Source: Linyphia triangularis
Lineage: Eukaryota; Arthropoda; Arachnida; Araneae; Linyphiidae
Direction: 5' to 3'
Length of the DNA stretch: 64,000 nucleotides
Assembly: GCA_963978545.1 (NCBI GenBank)
Contig: OZ021724.1
Span: 100,391,163 to 100,455,162 of the forward strand
Below are positions 12,085 through 24,060 of this stretch, one piece after another. Both the position numbers and the translations under genes were made by a program. Positions within the stretch are counted from its first letter, which is position 1. The number at the start of each line of letters is the position of its first letter. The notes beneath the pieces are model-generated. The model was given only the letters and a program-made list of their open reading frames with translations, made no database searches and was not told the origin of the DNA.

Positions 12085-12590
12085 ATGGCATTTTTTTAAA
12101 AACGAGTGAAATTAGTTTATATTTATGAAGAATTTCTTTCTGATTGCAAATATTCAAACAAAAGTTCTTTAAAAAAATAAGTTATTTAAATATGAAGGGG
12201 AAAAAAATGCCCGAAAACCTTGTCTGATTGCAGTCGGATCAAAACGCTACGTTTCAGCTGTGACGTCAAAACATCCTTCCGTTTCTACGGTTATCGTGAG
12301 GTTTCTGCCACATTTTTGGTGTGTGTTTGATAGACAATTGCTATATGCCGTAGCGGTTGGCGATATTTTCGAGAAACTTGCAAAACTGGGTTTCCGCAGC
12401 TGCGTTTCAAGCCAAGTTGTTTAAGATGCAGTGACGTCACATTCGCTTCGAACCGAGTGAGTCGTTTTTTCCGCCAAAATAAACCAGAGAGCTTTGGTTG
12501 CAAATAAAAAAGAAAGAAAAAGCGTACTGAGCAGAAATTTTTGTGTTTATGGTCTTTTCTAAACTTTTAGAATTAAATAAAAAAAAACTG
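12085..12590 (+). repeat. R500 dispersed repeat, copy 1
   Basis: Shares with 21930-22317 and 24061-24560 the ordered blocks GTGAAATTAGTTTATATTTA, GCTGTGACGTCAAAACATCC, TTCCGTTTC, GGTTATCGTGAGG, GCCAAGTTGTTT, CAGTGACGTCACATTC, and an AT-rich tail with GCAGAAATTTTTGTGTTTAT. Two full TGACGTCA palindromes sit about 175 bp apart. No inverted ends or TSD could be fixed, so the class is unknown. Each of the three copies lies 3' of an FB650. Confidence 0.7.
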
Positions 12591-13134
12591 CTGGAATAGT
12601 CCATTCTCCATTAAAAAACTGTTGAATAAGCATGTATCAATTCCCGAGTCCTCCCTGCTTCCACACAGGCTGTGCGTCATTTTTTCTAATCGGAATATTT
12701 TGAAATCATTCTAATGATATAGCCGGAATGTTGTTTTGATGATTTCAAAGTATTTCGGAAGGGAAAAAAAATCAATTTCGTAAAGTAATTCCAGCAACTT
12801 TTTAGTTGATTAAATAGTTTTTTTTTTTTTTTTTTAATTGGAAATGTTAATTAATGAAGATAAATATTGTTTTAGAGTTTTAATTGAAATTCTGGTTCTT
12901 GGTAGAAGCCGGGACAGTAATAACATTTCTAAGTTTAACACATTCTTCCAACATTCTTTGGTGCGCTTCAATTTTCACACTTTGGTATGCTTTTGGTAAC
13001 ATTCAATTTAGTTTGCAAATTGACATCATTTTTTTCTGTAAAATTTTTAGTTCTGACTTAAAATAACGTTACGGGCATATAGAAAAGTAATTCCTGATTT
13101 CACTTCAAATATAATATAGAAGCTAAAGTGGAAA
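12591..13134. other. AT-rich unique sequence
   Basis: Nothing recognised. Includes a poly-T run near 12820-12835. The 60-residue plus-strand frame 12884-13066 is hydrophobic but has no domain that I can name. Confidence 0.4.
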
Positions 13135-13395
13135 TAAAATAATTCCTAAAACAAAGTTTTTTTAAAAAAAATCCTTTATATAAGTCCAATTTTTATATGC
13201 ATTAACACAGCTTTGATATCAAAAACATTTCTACCAGCAAAATGTGCACCAAACTACGTTTCAAAATTTATTTATTAAAAATGAACGTGAATTTATGCAC
13301 TCAAATCCAAGTATTATTCATTTATTCTTATTAAAAAAATTTGGCTATTTATTTATTAAAAAAAATGGATTTAAACGCTCGTTATCCAATAACAA
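13135..13395 (+). mobile_element. T13 fragment (left half)
   Basis: Begins with CCTAAAACAAAG and AAATCCTTTATATAAGTCCA and continues through GTTTCAAAATTTATTTATTA and GAACGTGAATTTATGCACTC, then stops; the GGATGACGGCAAG half is absent. Confidence 0.65.
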
Positions 13396-14123
13396 ATTTT
13401 GCTAACTTTCTCACTAAAATTCAAACACTTATTTTACTTATATTCTTTGAATTGAACTCTTAAGCATTTCTTGAAACTAAATAGAAAATTCTGGCTCTGA
13501 GTATTTACCATTGTGTTATATTCGACAAACATTCGAAACCTAATTCAACTAAAGTGGCTTTGACACGATTTGCGATTAAAACGATTTTGACAATTCATTC
13601 CATTTCTGTAATGACTTTCCATCTTACTCCTTCCAATCTAATTATCTTTAAAGCGACCTAAGAGCCCAAATATTACTTAGAATAAACTGAAATCAAATTT
13701 GTGAAATGAGGCTTAGGATCACGTCAACTGGGGAAAAACTACGGCAGGGATTGGTCAACTGATAATCTGATGAAACGTTTGTCCAATCACAATGACCCCG
13801 GGTGACGTCATGATGGAGCTACATTGTTAAGTGAGCGCAACTGATTTAAATTGTATTTTCGCGCCGTGGAGTACAGAGTAGGGGGGGGGAGGGATGTATT
13901 AAAGACTTTAAGAGATTTAGAGTGGAGTATTTAAACATTTTCTTCTTTTTTTTTTTTTAACTAGAATATTAGCATTTAAATTGAATGGAAAGTAGTGTGT
14001 GTTGGGTGAGGGAAGGGGAGAGGGGGAGGGGGGTGTAAAAATACTGGTTTCAACTATCTCAGGAACACTTAACGGTTTGCTTTTCTTAATTTTCACTAAT
14101 GTAGAAGGTTGGGGAAGTTTAAA
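13396..14123. other. Unique sequence with a CRE/CCAAT cluster
   Basis: No gene. At about 13755-13830 there are ATTGGTCAAC, GTCCAATCACAATG and GGGTGACGTCATGATGG within 70 bp, then GCGCGCCGTGG at 13860, the sort of cluster seen in promoters, but no downstream reading frame supports one. Poly-G runs follow at 13881-13888 and near 14024. Confidence 0.35.
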
Positions 14124-14127
14124 GTAG

Positions 14128-14835
14128 TGTTGCGAGGATGGGTTCGAAAGACTCGAAGCCAAAGCGGATTTAAACTTGAAGAAATTTATTCAGAGATAAC
14201 TCTTCGCTGATTCTTTTACAACTCCAGAACTTCCCGTTCTAATAGACTCAATACAGCTCTTTACGCAACAATGGAGCACAAACAGCGGTTAAAAACTAGA
14301 TACACAACTGCTAAAATCGACGCAAAAGACAATGCAATACATCACTTTCGCAATACAACTCTCTGAATGCTCGTTGTGAGACAACTAATTAACTCACTCC
14401 ACGCACTCTCTATCAGCCATATATTAGGAAAGCTTCCTTCGCGAATCTTCTAGAGATAGAAATTTGGAGAATTTTCCATATCGCAGTCGAAAAGCCTTAT
14501 ACAGGTACATGGGGACCGAAAATGTAGCCAAATGGTCTCCAAGATTGGCGACATTTGGTGATTTCTCGCCAAATTTGGTGACCAAAATTAGTCGCCAAAA
14601 TCGTCGCCAACTTGGCGAGATTGCCATTTCCCATAATGTTAAATGGCCTTCTCCTTGTAAAACTCGTTTTCCAGCATTATCTCTGTAAAACTCGTTTTCA
14701 GGCATTAAGAGACGCATTGCAGGAAAGCAAAGTAAAGACAAACTCATGCACTGCCTTTTGCGAAATGAATATAAATTTTCCTTTTTACATAATTAATACT
14801 ACGAAATATTTACAAATATACAGAAATTCGTAACA
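14128..14835 (-). mobile_element. Solo LTR (LTR-G) with GTAG TSD
   Basis: Starts TGTTGCG, ends CGTAACA, and is flanked by an exact 4-bp duplication GTAG (14124-14127 and 14836-14839). This fixes the boundaries of the family at base level. Contains the TTGGCGA/TCGCCAA cluster at about 14540-14625. Slightly shorter than the 786 bp copy. No internal retrotransposon sequence follows. Confidence 0.82.
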
Positions 14836-14839
14836 GTAG

Positions 14840-14906
14840 AAAATGATCAAATATCGACTTTGAATGTAAATCCGATAGCCAAATTATGCCATAACTTCCA
14901 AATAAT

Positions 14907-14941
<35 letters not shown>

Positions 14942-15825
14942 CACAGCTTCTTAAGGGGACTTGGTACCCCTTGTATTCAGAAAAAATAATAAAAATATAA
15001 ATTTTCTATTTTTTTGCGTGTTTATAATCTTTGAAACCTTTTCCTTATTCTGGCAAGTTTTTGAGCTGATCCGATAACCACAATTGCAGAAAAACTATGT
15101 TTTTATGGAGAAGGTTAGCATTGCTGCAATAGCTCCTTGGATGTTTCGAACTCATTTTTCTCAGTTCGTGATTTTTGAAATTCCCACCTTACTCAAAATG
15201 CTAAGACTTCAACAAATATAATTGAAATGACTTGAAATTTTGTGTATATTATTCTCAATATCTCTTTGACAAAATTGGGCATGGATTTTTTAATAAAATA
15301 AAAAAAAAAAAAATTTACAAATTTAAATGTTTAAAAATACCCGTTCTTTACACTTTTTTTACATATAGGTACAGTAATTATCGTTTTTCTCGAAAACTAT
15401 TTTACTTATTCTAAACCCGATGCCTAAAATGTTAAAATATATTACTAAGAACATTTTTTAGCAATATAGAAAAATGTAAAAGATGGATTTTGAATATGGA
15501 TGAATTTTTTTAAAAATTTAAAAAAATTTAAAATTTAGAGCACTATGTGAACTTTTTTTTTTTTTTAATAAAATTTAGTTTTTGCTTATTAATATTTCCA
15601 AATATGTAAAAATTATAATTTTAGAGGCTTAAATAAAAAATAAAAAAGTTTGATGGTTACCAAGTCCCCTTATTGTCAGAAGAATGCAGACTATTTCGTA
15701 TCTCTGACGCCAAATACTTTCATGTTTTAAAACTGAGCCTAGTTGGCAATAAGTATTACATCACTGACGACGTAATATATATTGATGACCAGTATATTCA
15801 TTATCTATTAGCATTTCTCTAAATA
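14840..15825. mobile_element. Decayed FB650 interrupted by family C
   Basis: Left part (AAATATCGACTTTGAATG, CATAACTTCCAAATAAT) runs to a 30-base poly-T at 14908-14938 and is cut at 14954. The match resumes at 15674 with CAGAAGAATGCAGAC and continues through ACATCACTGACGACGTAAT to a shortened right arm (GACCAGTATATTCAT). The outer ends are lost. Confidence 0.65.
14955..15669. mobile_element. TTAA-GG family C element, 715 bp
   Basis: Ends GGGGACTTGGTACCC and GGTTACCAAGTCCCC are inverted (14 of 15). The left flank is TTAA (14951-14954); the right flank is TTAT (15670-15673), probably a mutated TTAA. It splits an FB650 relic. Interior is AT-rich with no coding capacity. Confidence 0.72.
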
Positions 15826-17605
15826 CTAAAAATATTTTATCTATTAAAAATATTTTATACAAAATGGTGGTGCCACCTAGTGGAGAACATTGCAAAATCT
15901 TATACAAATATTTTTTTTAATTCTTCGGATTTGAAACTTTTGATACCAGATTGCTTCATACACTTTTGATGTGTCAATAAGATCTCGTCTAGACGAATTC
16001 TCATATGGAAATTTACGTGATAGTTACAACTACAAATGGCGGTAAGAATTTCTTTTGCAACTACTTAAACCTTAACTGTGAATGTTACGGATGTGCGCGA
16101 TATATAAGATTGAAGGTCTCCATGAAATTTTTGCGTTTTGCCCACATTTTAAAGAAAATTTTAGAAAAAACTTGCAAATTCACCCCGAACACTGATTTTA
16201 AACTCTATATGTTAAAATCACCTCGTAGCTGCAAGTAGAAATTGCGAATTATGTATTAAAAAAAATTCAAAAACTACCTCGCATTTACCTCTCGAATGCG
16301 AGAAAACCCTAACAAACATCACTGCCCAACAACGGACGTGATACTAGCTGTCATGATAGCCACCGTGTCTACTCACTTTAATAAAAAAAAACTGCCGAGC
16401 GCCGGCGAGGTTTCATTCCGAGATCTCTTATACCATAGACGAGCATTCTGCCTTTAAAACGAATGCTTTTTCTTTAGATATTATTCTTGATTTAACTGAA
16501 AAAAAGGTTAAATTATAATCATTCTTCTTCAATCGTATCGGAGAAACGTCTTTTCCAATCCATTATAAAAAAAAAAAAAATTAAAAAAAAAAAATCTTTT
16601 GAAAAGTTAATCCAAAACCCATCTCTAAAACCACAATCCATTTATTTCGTAATGTTTGCATCTTCCATCTCCGGAACTTTCAGAAAGCAGCTCGTTAATC
16701 ATACTTAGGTTGGGGCTGTTGCTATTTTTTTTTTTTTTTTTCTTTTTCTTTTTCTTCTTCTTCAACATCCTCCGCATTGTAAATGAGAATTTGCCTGTAA
16801 TCGAATTGCGCACGAGCGAGCTTCGAACACTTTTCCCCCTGGAAGAATTAATTCGAAATCCCCGCCGCCATTTTTCTTTTTGGGTCGGAAACCCAAATGG
16901 ACAGGGAGAAATTAATTTGATTGGTTTCTGCCGCGAATATGATATTACTATCCCCCAAAACTTCTCTCGCTCTGTCGTTTGTTTTAACTATTATTTCTAA
17001 TTAATGAAGTGGTACTTGTGTCGCTTTTGGGGTCGTTTGTTGGGGGGGGGGAAGGTTTCTATAGAATTGAATTATCATAGTTTGTGCTGGATTCGGATGA
17101 AAATAGTGTCGAATTAGTCAGGCTCATCCCTATCGCGGTGGGGATGTAATTTTAGTCCTTCTTTGTGTGTACAGGATTATTGCGAAAAAGTTTCGGAAAC
17201 GTTAATAGCTTATTATTTCTAGTAGACAAATTACCAGGATTGGGAAAAGTAGTTTACATGGAAAGAATTACAGAAATGTTTTATTGAAGGAAATGTTGTT
17301 GTTTTTTCTTCTTAATTTTTTAAACATTGTTATTCTTGTCGAATACTATCGCGTCGTTTCTCGGGCGGCGTGTTTTTCAAAGTCGGGTAATAAATGCTGG
17401 TGTAATTCCCCCTTCAAAAACCTCTCGGAAGGCATTTTCCTCTTGATATCCAGAATCGTATTGGACAATCATTTTTATTAATTATGGCCTTTAAGCCAAG
17501 AAGTATTTTACATAACTTACTGATAGCTGCATTTTTATAGTACTTGACGGAAAACAATTTCTGTAGTAACTCGAGGAATTACTTTAGGTCCTTAGGAATT
17601 AATCA
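15826..17605. other. Unique sequence, no supported gene
   Basis: Includes a more GC-balanced stretch at about 16790-16940 (GCACGAGCGAGCTTCG, CCCCGCCGCCATTTTTC) that stands out from the AT-rich surroundings. Open frames there (16656-17000 plus, 16625-16813 minus) pass through a poly-T/poly-A tract and are not convincing. A poly-G run lies at about 17041-17050. Confidence 0.4.
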
Positions 17606-17608
17606 TTA

Positions 17609-17803
17609 GCCCCTTATTATATAGAGCCACTCCTGTGGCGAAGAGGAGCGGCCACTCCCATGGCCACAGTAAAGACGCCCAAGCTGGCCACTGCTGTGGC
17701 TCAGTGTAATAAGCTCCATAGGATAGCATGTTTCGCTTAGAGTGGCGTGACTAAGTGTCTGAAACTGTGGCGAGCACTGGAGTGGCTCTGTATGATAAGA
17801 GCC
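17609..17803. mobile_element. GAGCCAC hairpin element, about 195 bp
   Basis: The left end CCCTTATTATATAGAGCCACT and the right end, read inverted as GGCTCTTATCATACAGAGCCACT, pair over about 20 bp. The interior repeats GTGGC/GCCAC in both orientations about ten times, so the strand can fold into several nested hairpins. Related to 36430-36774. TSD not resolved. Confidence 0.65.
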
Positions 17804-17806
17804 TTA

Positions 17807-17930
17807 AGGCTTCATTATACAGAGCCACTCGAGTGGCGAACAGGAGTGGCCACTATTAGGGCCATAGTAAAGACACATAAGCTAGCCACTGCTATGGCTC
17901 AATGTAATTAGCTCTATAGGATAGCTCAGT
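17807..17930. mobile_element. GAGCCAC element, truncated second copy
   Basis: Directly after the previous copy, a second left end (GGCTTCATTATACAGAGCCA) begins and the element runs to about 17930, where an LTR-G fragment starts. The two copies are head to tail; the second lacks its right end. Confidence 0.6.
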
Positions 17931-18352
17931 AACTCAACTCTCTATTGGCCTTATATAGGAAAGCTTCCTTCGCGAATCTTTTAGAGATAGAAATTAGGAG
18001 AATTTTCCAGATCGCAGTCGAAAAGCCCTCTTCAGGTACACGGGGACTGAAAATGTCGCCAATTTTGGCGACATTTAGCGATTTCTCGCCAAATTTGGCG
18101 ACCAAAATTAGTCGCCAAAACCGTCGCCAATTTGCGGGATTGCCATTAACCATAACGTTAGATGGCCTTCTCCTTGTAAAACTCGTTTTCCAGCATTATA
18201 TCTGTAAAACTCGTTTTCAAACATTAAGAGACGCATTGCAGGAAAGCGAAGTAAAGACGAACTCTTGCACTGCCTTATGCGAAATGTACATAAATTTTTC
18301 TTTTTACATAATTAATACTACGAAATATTTACAAATATACAGAAATTCGTAA
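17930..18352 (-). mobile_element. LTR-G fragment
   Basis: Covers the part of LTR-G from just before the TATA region (GGCCTTATATAGGAAAGC on the plus strand) to the TTCGTAA end; the half with the polyadenylation signal is missing. Includes the TCGCCAA cluster at 18055-18130. The terminal CGTAACA is degraded to CGTAATA. Confidence 0.72.
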
Positions 18353-18354
18353 TA

Positions 18355-18705
18355 ATATATATAATAATTCACTTAATATTTATCGCCAACTTGGCTCACT
18401 TTAAAAATATTGGAGTATTTTTGCAAGAGTCTGTTATCGTCTGCACCCTCCCACTTTGAAAATTAAAAAACCATGGGTTACCAAAAAATAAAAAAGAAGG
18501 CTCATTATTTGGCAAGTTAGGACGTATATGGGAATCGGAATTAGTTCAACTCCTTCAAAGTCAAATTTTAAACAGTTTCGGCCATTTTCCTCCCTGCTGA
18601 CCAATATATTCATAATCAAGTACAATTTCTATACATTCTATATAAAAAAAAAATATCATATTGATGTACGATGACGTATCCTAAAGTTTCAGTCTCATCA
18701 CTGTC
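18355..18705. mobile_element. FB650 fragment (right arm)
   Basis: Begins at the centre (TATCGCCAACTTGGCTCAC) and follows the right arm (TTCGGCCATTTTCC, TATATTCATAATC, ATTGATGTACGATG) to AGTCTCATCACTGTCTA, a degraded end. Left arm absent. It directly follows the LTR fragment. Confidence 0.7.
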
Positions 18706-19603
18706 TATTACAACCGAAAGCGATAGGTATATGTGGAGAAAAATTGTAGTTCAAAGTAACAACTTCAAAGGAAATTATTTCATTAGCATCTTCCAAAATC
18801 CTTACTTTGAAAAAAAAAAAAGATTATTTCTCGACATCATTAACGGAAATCAAAAGAAATCCATCATTAAAATATTTTTTTAACTTTAATTAAGTTATTT
18901 TCAATTAAAAAAAAAAAAAAACTTCAGCCATAGTCACATTCAAACGAGAGTAAACTCAGTAACAATTCTGATTCGTTTTAAAAAACGGAGAAAGAAAAAA
19001 AAAAAAACTATCAAATACAAACAATTAAAACAAATCTACGAGTTTTTAATGATTTTAATACTAAGAAATAATTGAAAGACGCCGATCATCAAAAGTGGCC
19101 CGCTGTTAATTGAGAACATTTGCGTACAATAGCAGATGCGGTAATTGGGGCCAAAAAGGAACGTACGCTCCACCAATCCGATTGACTGAGAGATAATACC
19201 TCTTCGCCACCTGAAATCCCGGCTCTTTTGTATCGCTTTTAACGATTGGCTGGTCGGGTTAATGACGCACACGTAATCACATCAAATGAGGAGAATGTGC
19301 GTGGGAAGATCGAATACCGTTTATTGGATATAATTGGATTTTTTTTTTTTAATTCTTTTTGCTACTTACTGGCCTGGAAGAAAATGAAAAATCGTTTGAA
19401 GAAAGATTTAGTAGCGAGTTGAAGCAGTAGATTAATTATAGGATTAATGTTTATAAACATGTATTGAAAACAGTGTCGAAGTGTTCAGAAACGATCGCAT
19501 TTGCTATATATTTTCAGATTCCGCAACAAAAATGGGGAAATAGTTGCAATTTGAAGTGCTGTTTAAAAATTAACATTTAATTAAATATTCCCCATTGAAG
19601 TTT
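18706..19603. other. Unique sequence
   Basis: Nothing recognised apart from A-runs near 18906-18920 and 19001-19009. The frame 19036-19272 (minus) has no domain that I recognise. Confidence 0.4.
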
Positions 19604-19615
19604 CCATATTTAGTT

Positions 19616-19786
19616 CGGTATAGTGATTAGCGTGCTGGCTTCTAAACCGAGAGGTTGCGTGTTCGAGTCCCGTGTTAGGCATGGGTGTTTGTAAATGTAT
19701 GTTGGCTTGTCTAATGACGAAAGTTTCGGTGCATTATAGCCCTCGTGTTGCTGACGGCGCCAGATAATCTGAATACAACCAACCAA
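19616..19786 (+). mobile_element. SINE-1, 5'-truncated, with 12-bp TSD
   Basis: SINE-1 has a tRNA-like head with A-box-like TATAGTGGTTAGCGTGC and B-box GGTTCGAGTCC, then a conserved body (TGTTTGTAAATGTATGTTGG, CATTATAGCCCTCGTGTTGC, GGCGCCAGATAATCTGAA) ending in (CAAC)n. A TCT anticodon (arginine) fits the CTTCTAR loop, but stem pairing is imperfect. This copy starts at CGGTATAGTG and is flanked by CCATATTTAGTT at 19604-19615 and 19787-19798. Confidence 0.88.
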
Positions 19787-19798
19787 CCATATTTAGTT

Positions 19799-21082
19799 TC
19801 TTAGATTCAATTTCTGACAAATGCAGCAGAAAAAAAAATATATCAAAAATAGTGTTTCAAAGAAAAAATCAGTAAATAGCAATTTAAGGTTTCACAATAA
19901 TGGTTTATGAAGCTTTGAACAAGAATTAATCAACTCGCTTCAATTGATAACTGTTTGACAATATATTTAAATATTTCAGTGTTATTCTTGAACGATTTAT
20001 GTAAAATATTTTACAAAAGCTTTTTTTTTATTTATTTATTTATTCCACTTTGAAGATAGGAAATCTTCAAAGCGTTTTGGCATACAAAGCTATTTAGTGT
20101 AATAAAGATGTGTTGTACAATTTGCGATTATCAACTTTACCACCAATACTTTTATGATGACGTCAGTTAGCATGTACCCGTTCCACAAGGGCCCCAATTA
20201 TAGAAATATAACATTTATGCATATTTCACCACTGATTTCTTGCAAAGTATCGAGTTACGTATCAAATACTTATTACGTATCAAATTTTAATTTTCTTATT
20301 CGTTAATATTTTAGTAAATTTTCTTTAGATTAGTTCTTAAATAATACAAGATATAATTTTTTTTTCTCTTAGATGACTTGACAACTTTTGGAGCTCTATT
20401 TGTCAAAACCCGTATACTATTCCGAAATACAAGTTTTAATTCTCTTTCTTTCAACTTAAAATCGTCTGATAAATGCCTTTAACTTCAAACCGAACTGATG
20501 GATACAGACAAAGGAGTTTCGAAAGAAATCTTCAGCGGATAAATACAAAAGAATACTTTTATCGCGGAAAACACAAATCCGATTTAGTCCTTAAAGTTCT
20601 TTAAAAAGTCCTTTTTTAGTGTCCAAGGCCCCTTTCCACAAATTCCTCATCGTAGTAAAAAACATTCGATACTTGGAAACCAGATCCTTTTTTATCTTTC
20701 GCGCACTTTCGAACGAAATTCGTTCTTGTGACAAAAAGAATGGAATATTCTTTTTTTCCAGGAAGGGAAATTAGTGGCCGGAGATAACCGCATTTAAGAA
20801 TAAAAATTCCAGGAATGGCGTTTTTTAAAATTTGTTTTTATTTGGAATGCTTTTAAAAACGCATTTTATATTATACACTCGGATGTGTAGAGGAAGCTCT
20901 TTTGTGTTCTCTAAAATAATAATAAAAAATGACGTTATATTTTTTCTTGAATTTCGAAAAAGGGGAATGCGAAACCAGGGACTTTTTCCAGGACTAAAAC
21001 GCATCCTGAATACGAAATGCTATACTTTGTGTGAGGTTTGTGAAGAAAGGACAACTGTGCCTCGTAAATTTCCTTTTTCCTA
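19799..21082. other. Unique sequence
   Basis: Nothing recognised. The plus-strand frame 20832-21242 is 136 codons, but its last third is FB650 sequence and the rest has no domain. Confidence 0.4.
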
Positions 21083-21085
21083 TTG

Positions 21086-21742
21086 GTCCGAGAGGCGACT
21101 GCTGTTTTTGGACCCCATCGAACATCATTCTGAATTTTTTTATAGAAATTGGAGAAAAGTGAGTAGATTAGGAATCCACTGGTCTGGCGTGGCAAAAATG
21201 GCCGAAACTGATCAAAAATCGACTTGGAATGAGTTGAACTGAAATCCGATTGCCAAATATGTCATAACTTGCCAAAAAGAGAACAAACTTTTTCGTCTGG
21301 CAACCCACTGCATTTTCATTTTTAGTGAGAAAAAGCGCAAACGATTTCTGATCTCTTGCTCGGAAAACTTGTATCTTTTAAAAGTAAGCCAAATTGGCGA
21401 CATCAGTTACGTCATCAGTGACGTACTGTTTATTGCCATTTTGGCTCATTTGTGAAAGATGCTAGTAAGCCATAGCCACACATCCGAATCGTCTGCAACC
21501 TTAATTGAAAATTAAAGAGTGAGGGTTACCAAATAAAAAAAAAATGCTCATTATTTGGCAAGTTATGATATATTTGGCAATCGGATTTAGTTCAACTTAT
21601 TAAAAGTCGATTTTTATCAGTTTCGGCCATTTTTGCCACGGCAGATCAGTGGATTCGTAATCTGCACACTTTTCTCCAATTTCTATAAAAAAATTCGGAA
21701 AGATGTTCGATGGGGTCCAAAAATCGAAGTCGCCTCTAGGTC
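21086..21742. mobile_element. FB650 full length
   Basis: Ends GTCCGAGAGGCGACTGCTGT and CGCCTCTAGGTC. Right flank TA; left flank is TG, probably a mutated TA. Centre at about 21395-21440 reads GTTACGTCATCAGTGACGTA. Confidence 0.83.
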
Positions 21743-21929
21743 TATATTTTAACCCTAATGTGTCACTACATAGATGTATATTGAACATTGTGCCGGACCC
21801 GTTTCCCAGAATTTGAATATACACCAAAAAGTGTCGGAATCAAACAACACGCTTTGTAGTATTTAAAAAAAAAAAAAAAAAAATCAGTTATTCTGAAGAG
21901 ATAATCTTGCGTCAATGAACAATTCCTGC

Positions 21930-22317
21930 ATTTTTTAAAAACAAGTAAATTTAGTTTATATTTATGAAGAATTTCTTTCGGATCCCAAATATTCAAACAA
22001 AAATTCTTTTAAAAATTAGTTATTTAAATATTATAAAAAGAAAATGCCCGAAAACCGAGCAAAGACCAGTCTGATCAAAACACTCAACTATAGCTGTGAC
22101 GTCAAAACATCCTTCCGTTTCTATGGTTATCGTGAGGTTTCTGCCAAATAGTTGGCGTTGTTTTGGTAGACCGTTGCCATATTCTTTACAGGTTGGCGCG
22201 ATTTGCGAGAAACTTGTAAAACTGGTTTCCGCTGCTGCTTTTCAAGCCAAGTTGTTTGAGAACAAGTGACGTCGCATTCAGTTCGAGCTGAATGAATCGT
22301 TTTCTGGTCAAAGTCTA
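21930..22317 (+). repeat. R500 repeat, copy 2, 3'-truncated
   Basis: Matches R500 from GTAAATTTAGTTTATATTTA through GCTGTGACGTCAAAACATCC to GTGACGTCGCATTCAGTTCG and the TCGTTTTCTGGTCAAAGTCT segment, then switches to T13. The second CRE-like site has decayed from TGACGTCA to TGACGTCG. Confidence 0.65.
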
Positions 22318-22535
22318 TTAGTATTTCGTAAAAGAAACCTTTTAGTAACAGTGACATTCGCCAAAATTTAATAGAATGCATTGTCCTCGACATCGAATCT
22401 ATCTGCCAAGTGTCAGCCCGATTATATGACGGCAATGGGGTTAATTAGGCCTCCGCTGATTTGTACGCCATCGACAAACTCAGCCATCCACACGTACACA
22501 CAAAATCGAAGTTAATATAAAGGATTTAAAAGAAA
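22318..22535 (+). mobile_element. T13 fragment (right half)
   Basis: From TTAGTATTTCGTAAAAG through GCATTGTCCTCGACATCG and GTTAATTAGGCCTCCGC to the terminus AAGTTAATATAAAGGATTT at about 22510-22530. Joined directly to R500. Confidence 0.75.
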
Positions 22536-22688
22536 AAAAGATGTTATTCTTTTCAACAGCAAAATTCATGTATAACCATACACTAACAATTCATTAAGAA
22601 ATTCTTCGCTTATCAAAGTTTGCACAAATATCAATAATCATGTAGTTTTTGCTCCAGAAAATTTCAAAATCAACCAACCTCATGGTTA

Positions 22689-22927
22689 TACTAAACTCCA
22701 ACTTAACTTGACATCACTAGACGATAGATCTTCACCGTGCTCAAAGGCAATTAATCCATTTTAGCGGAGTGATTACATAATTCTCGCCAAACCTTATAGC
22801 CTTTTGTTCTCTACAGGGTTGTGGTTTGGCGAACATTATGCTTTCACGCCGCCAAAATGGATAAATTGCCTATGAACACTGTGACGATCTACCGTCTAGT
22901 GATGTCAAGTTAAGTTGGAGTTTAGTA
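22689..22927. mobile_element. 239 bp foldback MITE with TA TSD
   Basis: At least 35 bp of perfect inverted end, starting TACTAAACTCCAACTTAACT, and arms that remain complementary almost to the centre (GGCAATTAATCCATTTTAGC against GCCAAAATGGATAAATTGCC). TA at 22687-22688 and 22928-22929. The perfect ends suggest a fairly young copy. No other copy in the window. Confidence 0.82.
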
Positions 22928-22929
22928 TA

Positions 22930-23312
22930 GTAATGGTCATTTTCACTCTCTCCTAAAATTGGTTTTATTTAGACTTTCTTGATTTAAAAAAAAAAAAAAT
23001 AATAATGTTCCCCTGGAACGCCATTTAAATATTTGTGAAATTATAAAGGAAGGCTTTCCGTGAAGGTTTTCAGCAGGAACTGTCTAGAATGCGTGTCTAA
23101 AATGGGAGAAAACCCAGAAAACTCCAACAAAGCAACTCGATGTTTACCGACGTTTGAAAGCAATGTAATCTATCGTATGCAAAATCTGGAATTCCAATCG
23201 AGAACTATGCTGGACGTTTACCGGGTTTTCTCCGTATCGTATCGTGAATGCATGACTTTTATTTTTTATCTGAAAGACGTCACTAAAGTCGTCTATTCCA
23301 TTGAAGATCTTA
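22930..23312. other. Unique sequence
   Basis: Includes an 86-codon plus-strand frame (23060-23320) that overlaps a minus-strand frame and ends in FB650. No domain recognised. Composition is more balanced than in neighbouring gaps, but no splice sites convincingly bound it. Confidence 0.35.
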
Positions 23313-23314
23313 TA

Positions 23315-23972
23315 GACTGAGAGGCGACTGCAATTTTTGGACCCCATCGAACATCATTTTGAATTTTTTATAGAAGTTAGAGAAAAGTGAGTAGATTACG
23401 AATCCACTGGTCTGCCGAGGCAAAAATGGCCGAAACTTGTCAAAAGTCGACTTTAAATGAATTGAACTATATCCGATTGCCAAATCTGCCATAACTTTCC
23501 AAATAATGAGCATTTTTTTGTGTGTGGTAACCCTTCCTTCTTTAATTTTCAATGAAGAAGGATGCAGACGATTCAGATACCTGGCGACGGCTTTCTTGCA
23601 TCTTTTAAAAATGTGCCAAGTTGGCAATAAATATTACGTCACTACTGACGTAACTGATATCGCCAATTTGGCTTACTTTTGAAATATACTAGTTTTCCGA
23701 CCCACAGATCAGAAATCGTCTGCGCCCTTCTTCATTGAAAATCAAAGTGCGATGGGTTACCAGACTAAAAAGTGGGCTCATTTTTTGACAAGTTATTACA
23801 TATACGGCTATCGGATTTAGTTCAACTCATTCCAAGTCGATTTTTGATCAGTTTCGGCCATTTTTGCCACGGCAGACCAGTGGATTCGTAATCTACTCAC
23901 TTTTCTCTAATTTCTATAAAAAACTCAGAATGATGTTCGATGGGGTCCGAAAATTGCAGTCGCCTCTCGGAC
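23315..23972. mobile_element. FB650 full length
   Basis: Ends GACTGAGAGGCGACTGC and GCAGTCGCCTCTCGGAC, TA at 23313-23314 and 23973-23974. Centre at about 23635-23655 reads TTACGTCACTACTGACGTAA. Confidence 0.88.
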
Positions 23973-24060
23973 TATTACTATTGTCCAAGAAAACGTATCC
24001 TAAACTTATTTAATACGCTACGCTGATGTGAGATCCGGTTTTAATACCCCCCAATGGACA

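Noticed and set aside
13755..13870. Promoter call from CRE and CCAAT words
   Set aside because: No downstream coding sequence or transcript evidence; similar words occur in R500 and FB650 repeats.
14424..14747. Frames in LTR-G copies, up to 136 codons
   Set aside because: Different copies open different frames over the same U3 sequence, so there is no conserved protein.
16625..17000. Overlapping frames with poly-F or poly-K runs
   Set aside because: They depend on a homopolymer tract and show no domain.
19616..19690. tRNA gene call for the SINE-1 head
   Set aside because: Acceptor and anticodon stems pair poorly, the sequence continues into a SINE body, and TSDs flank the whole unit.
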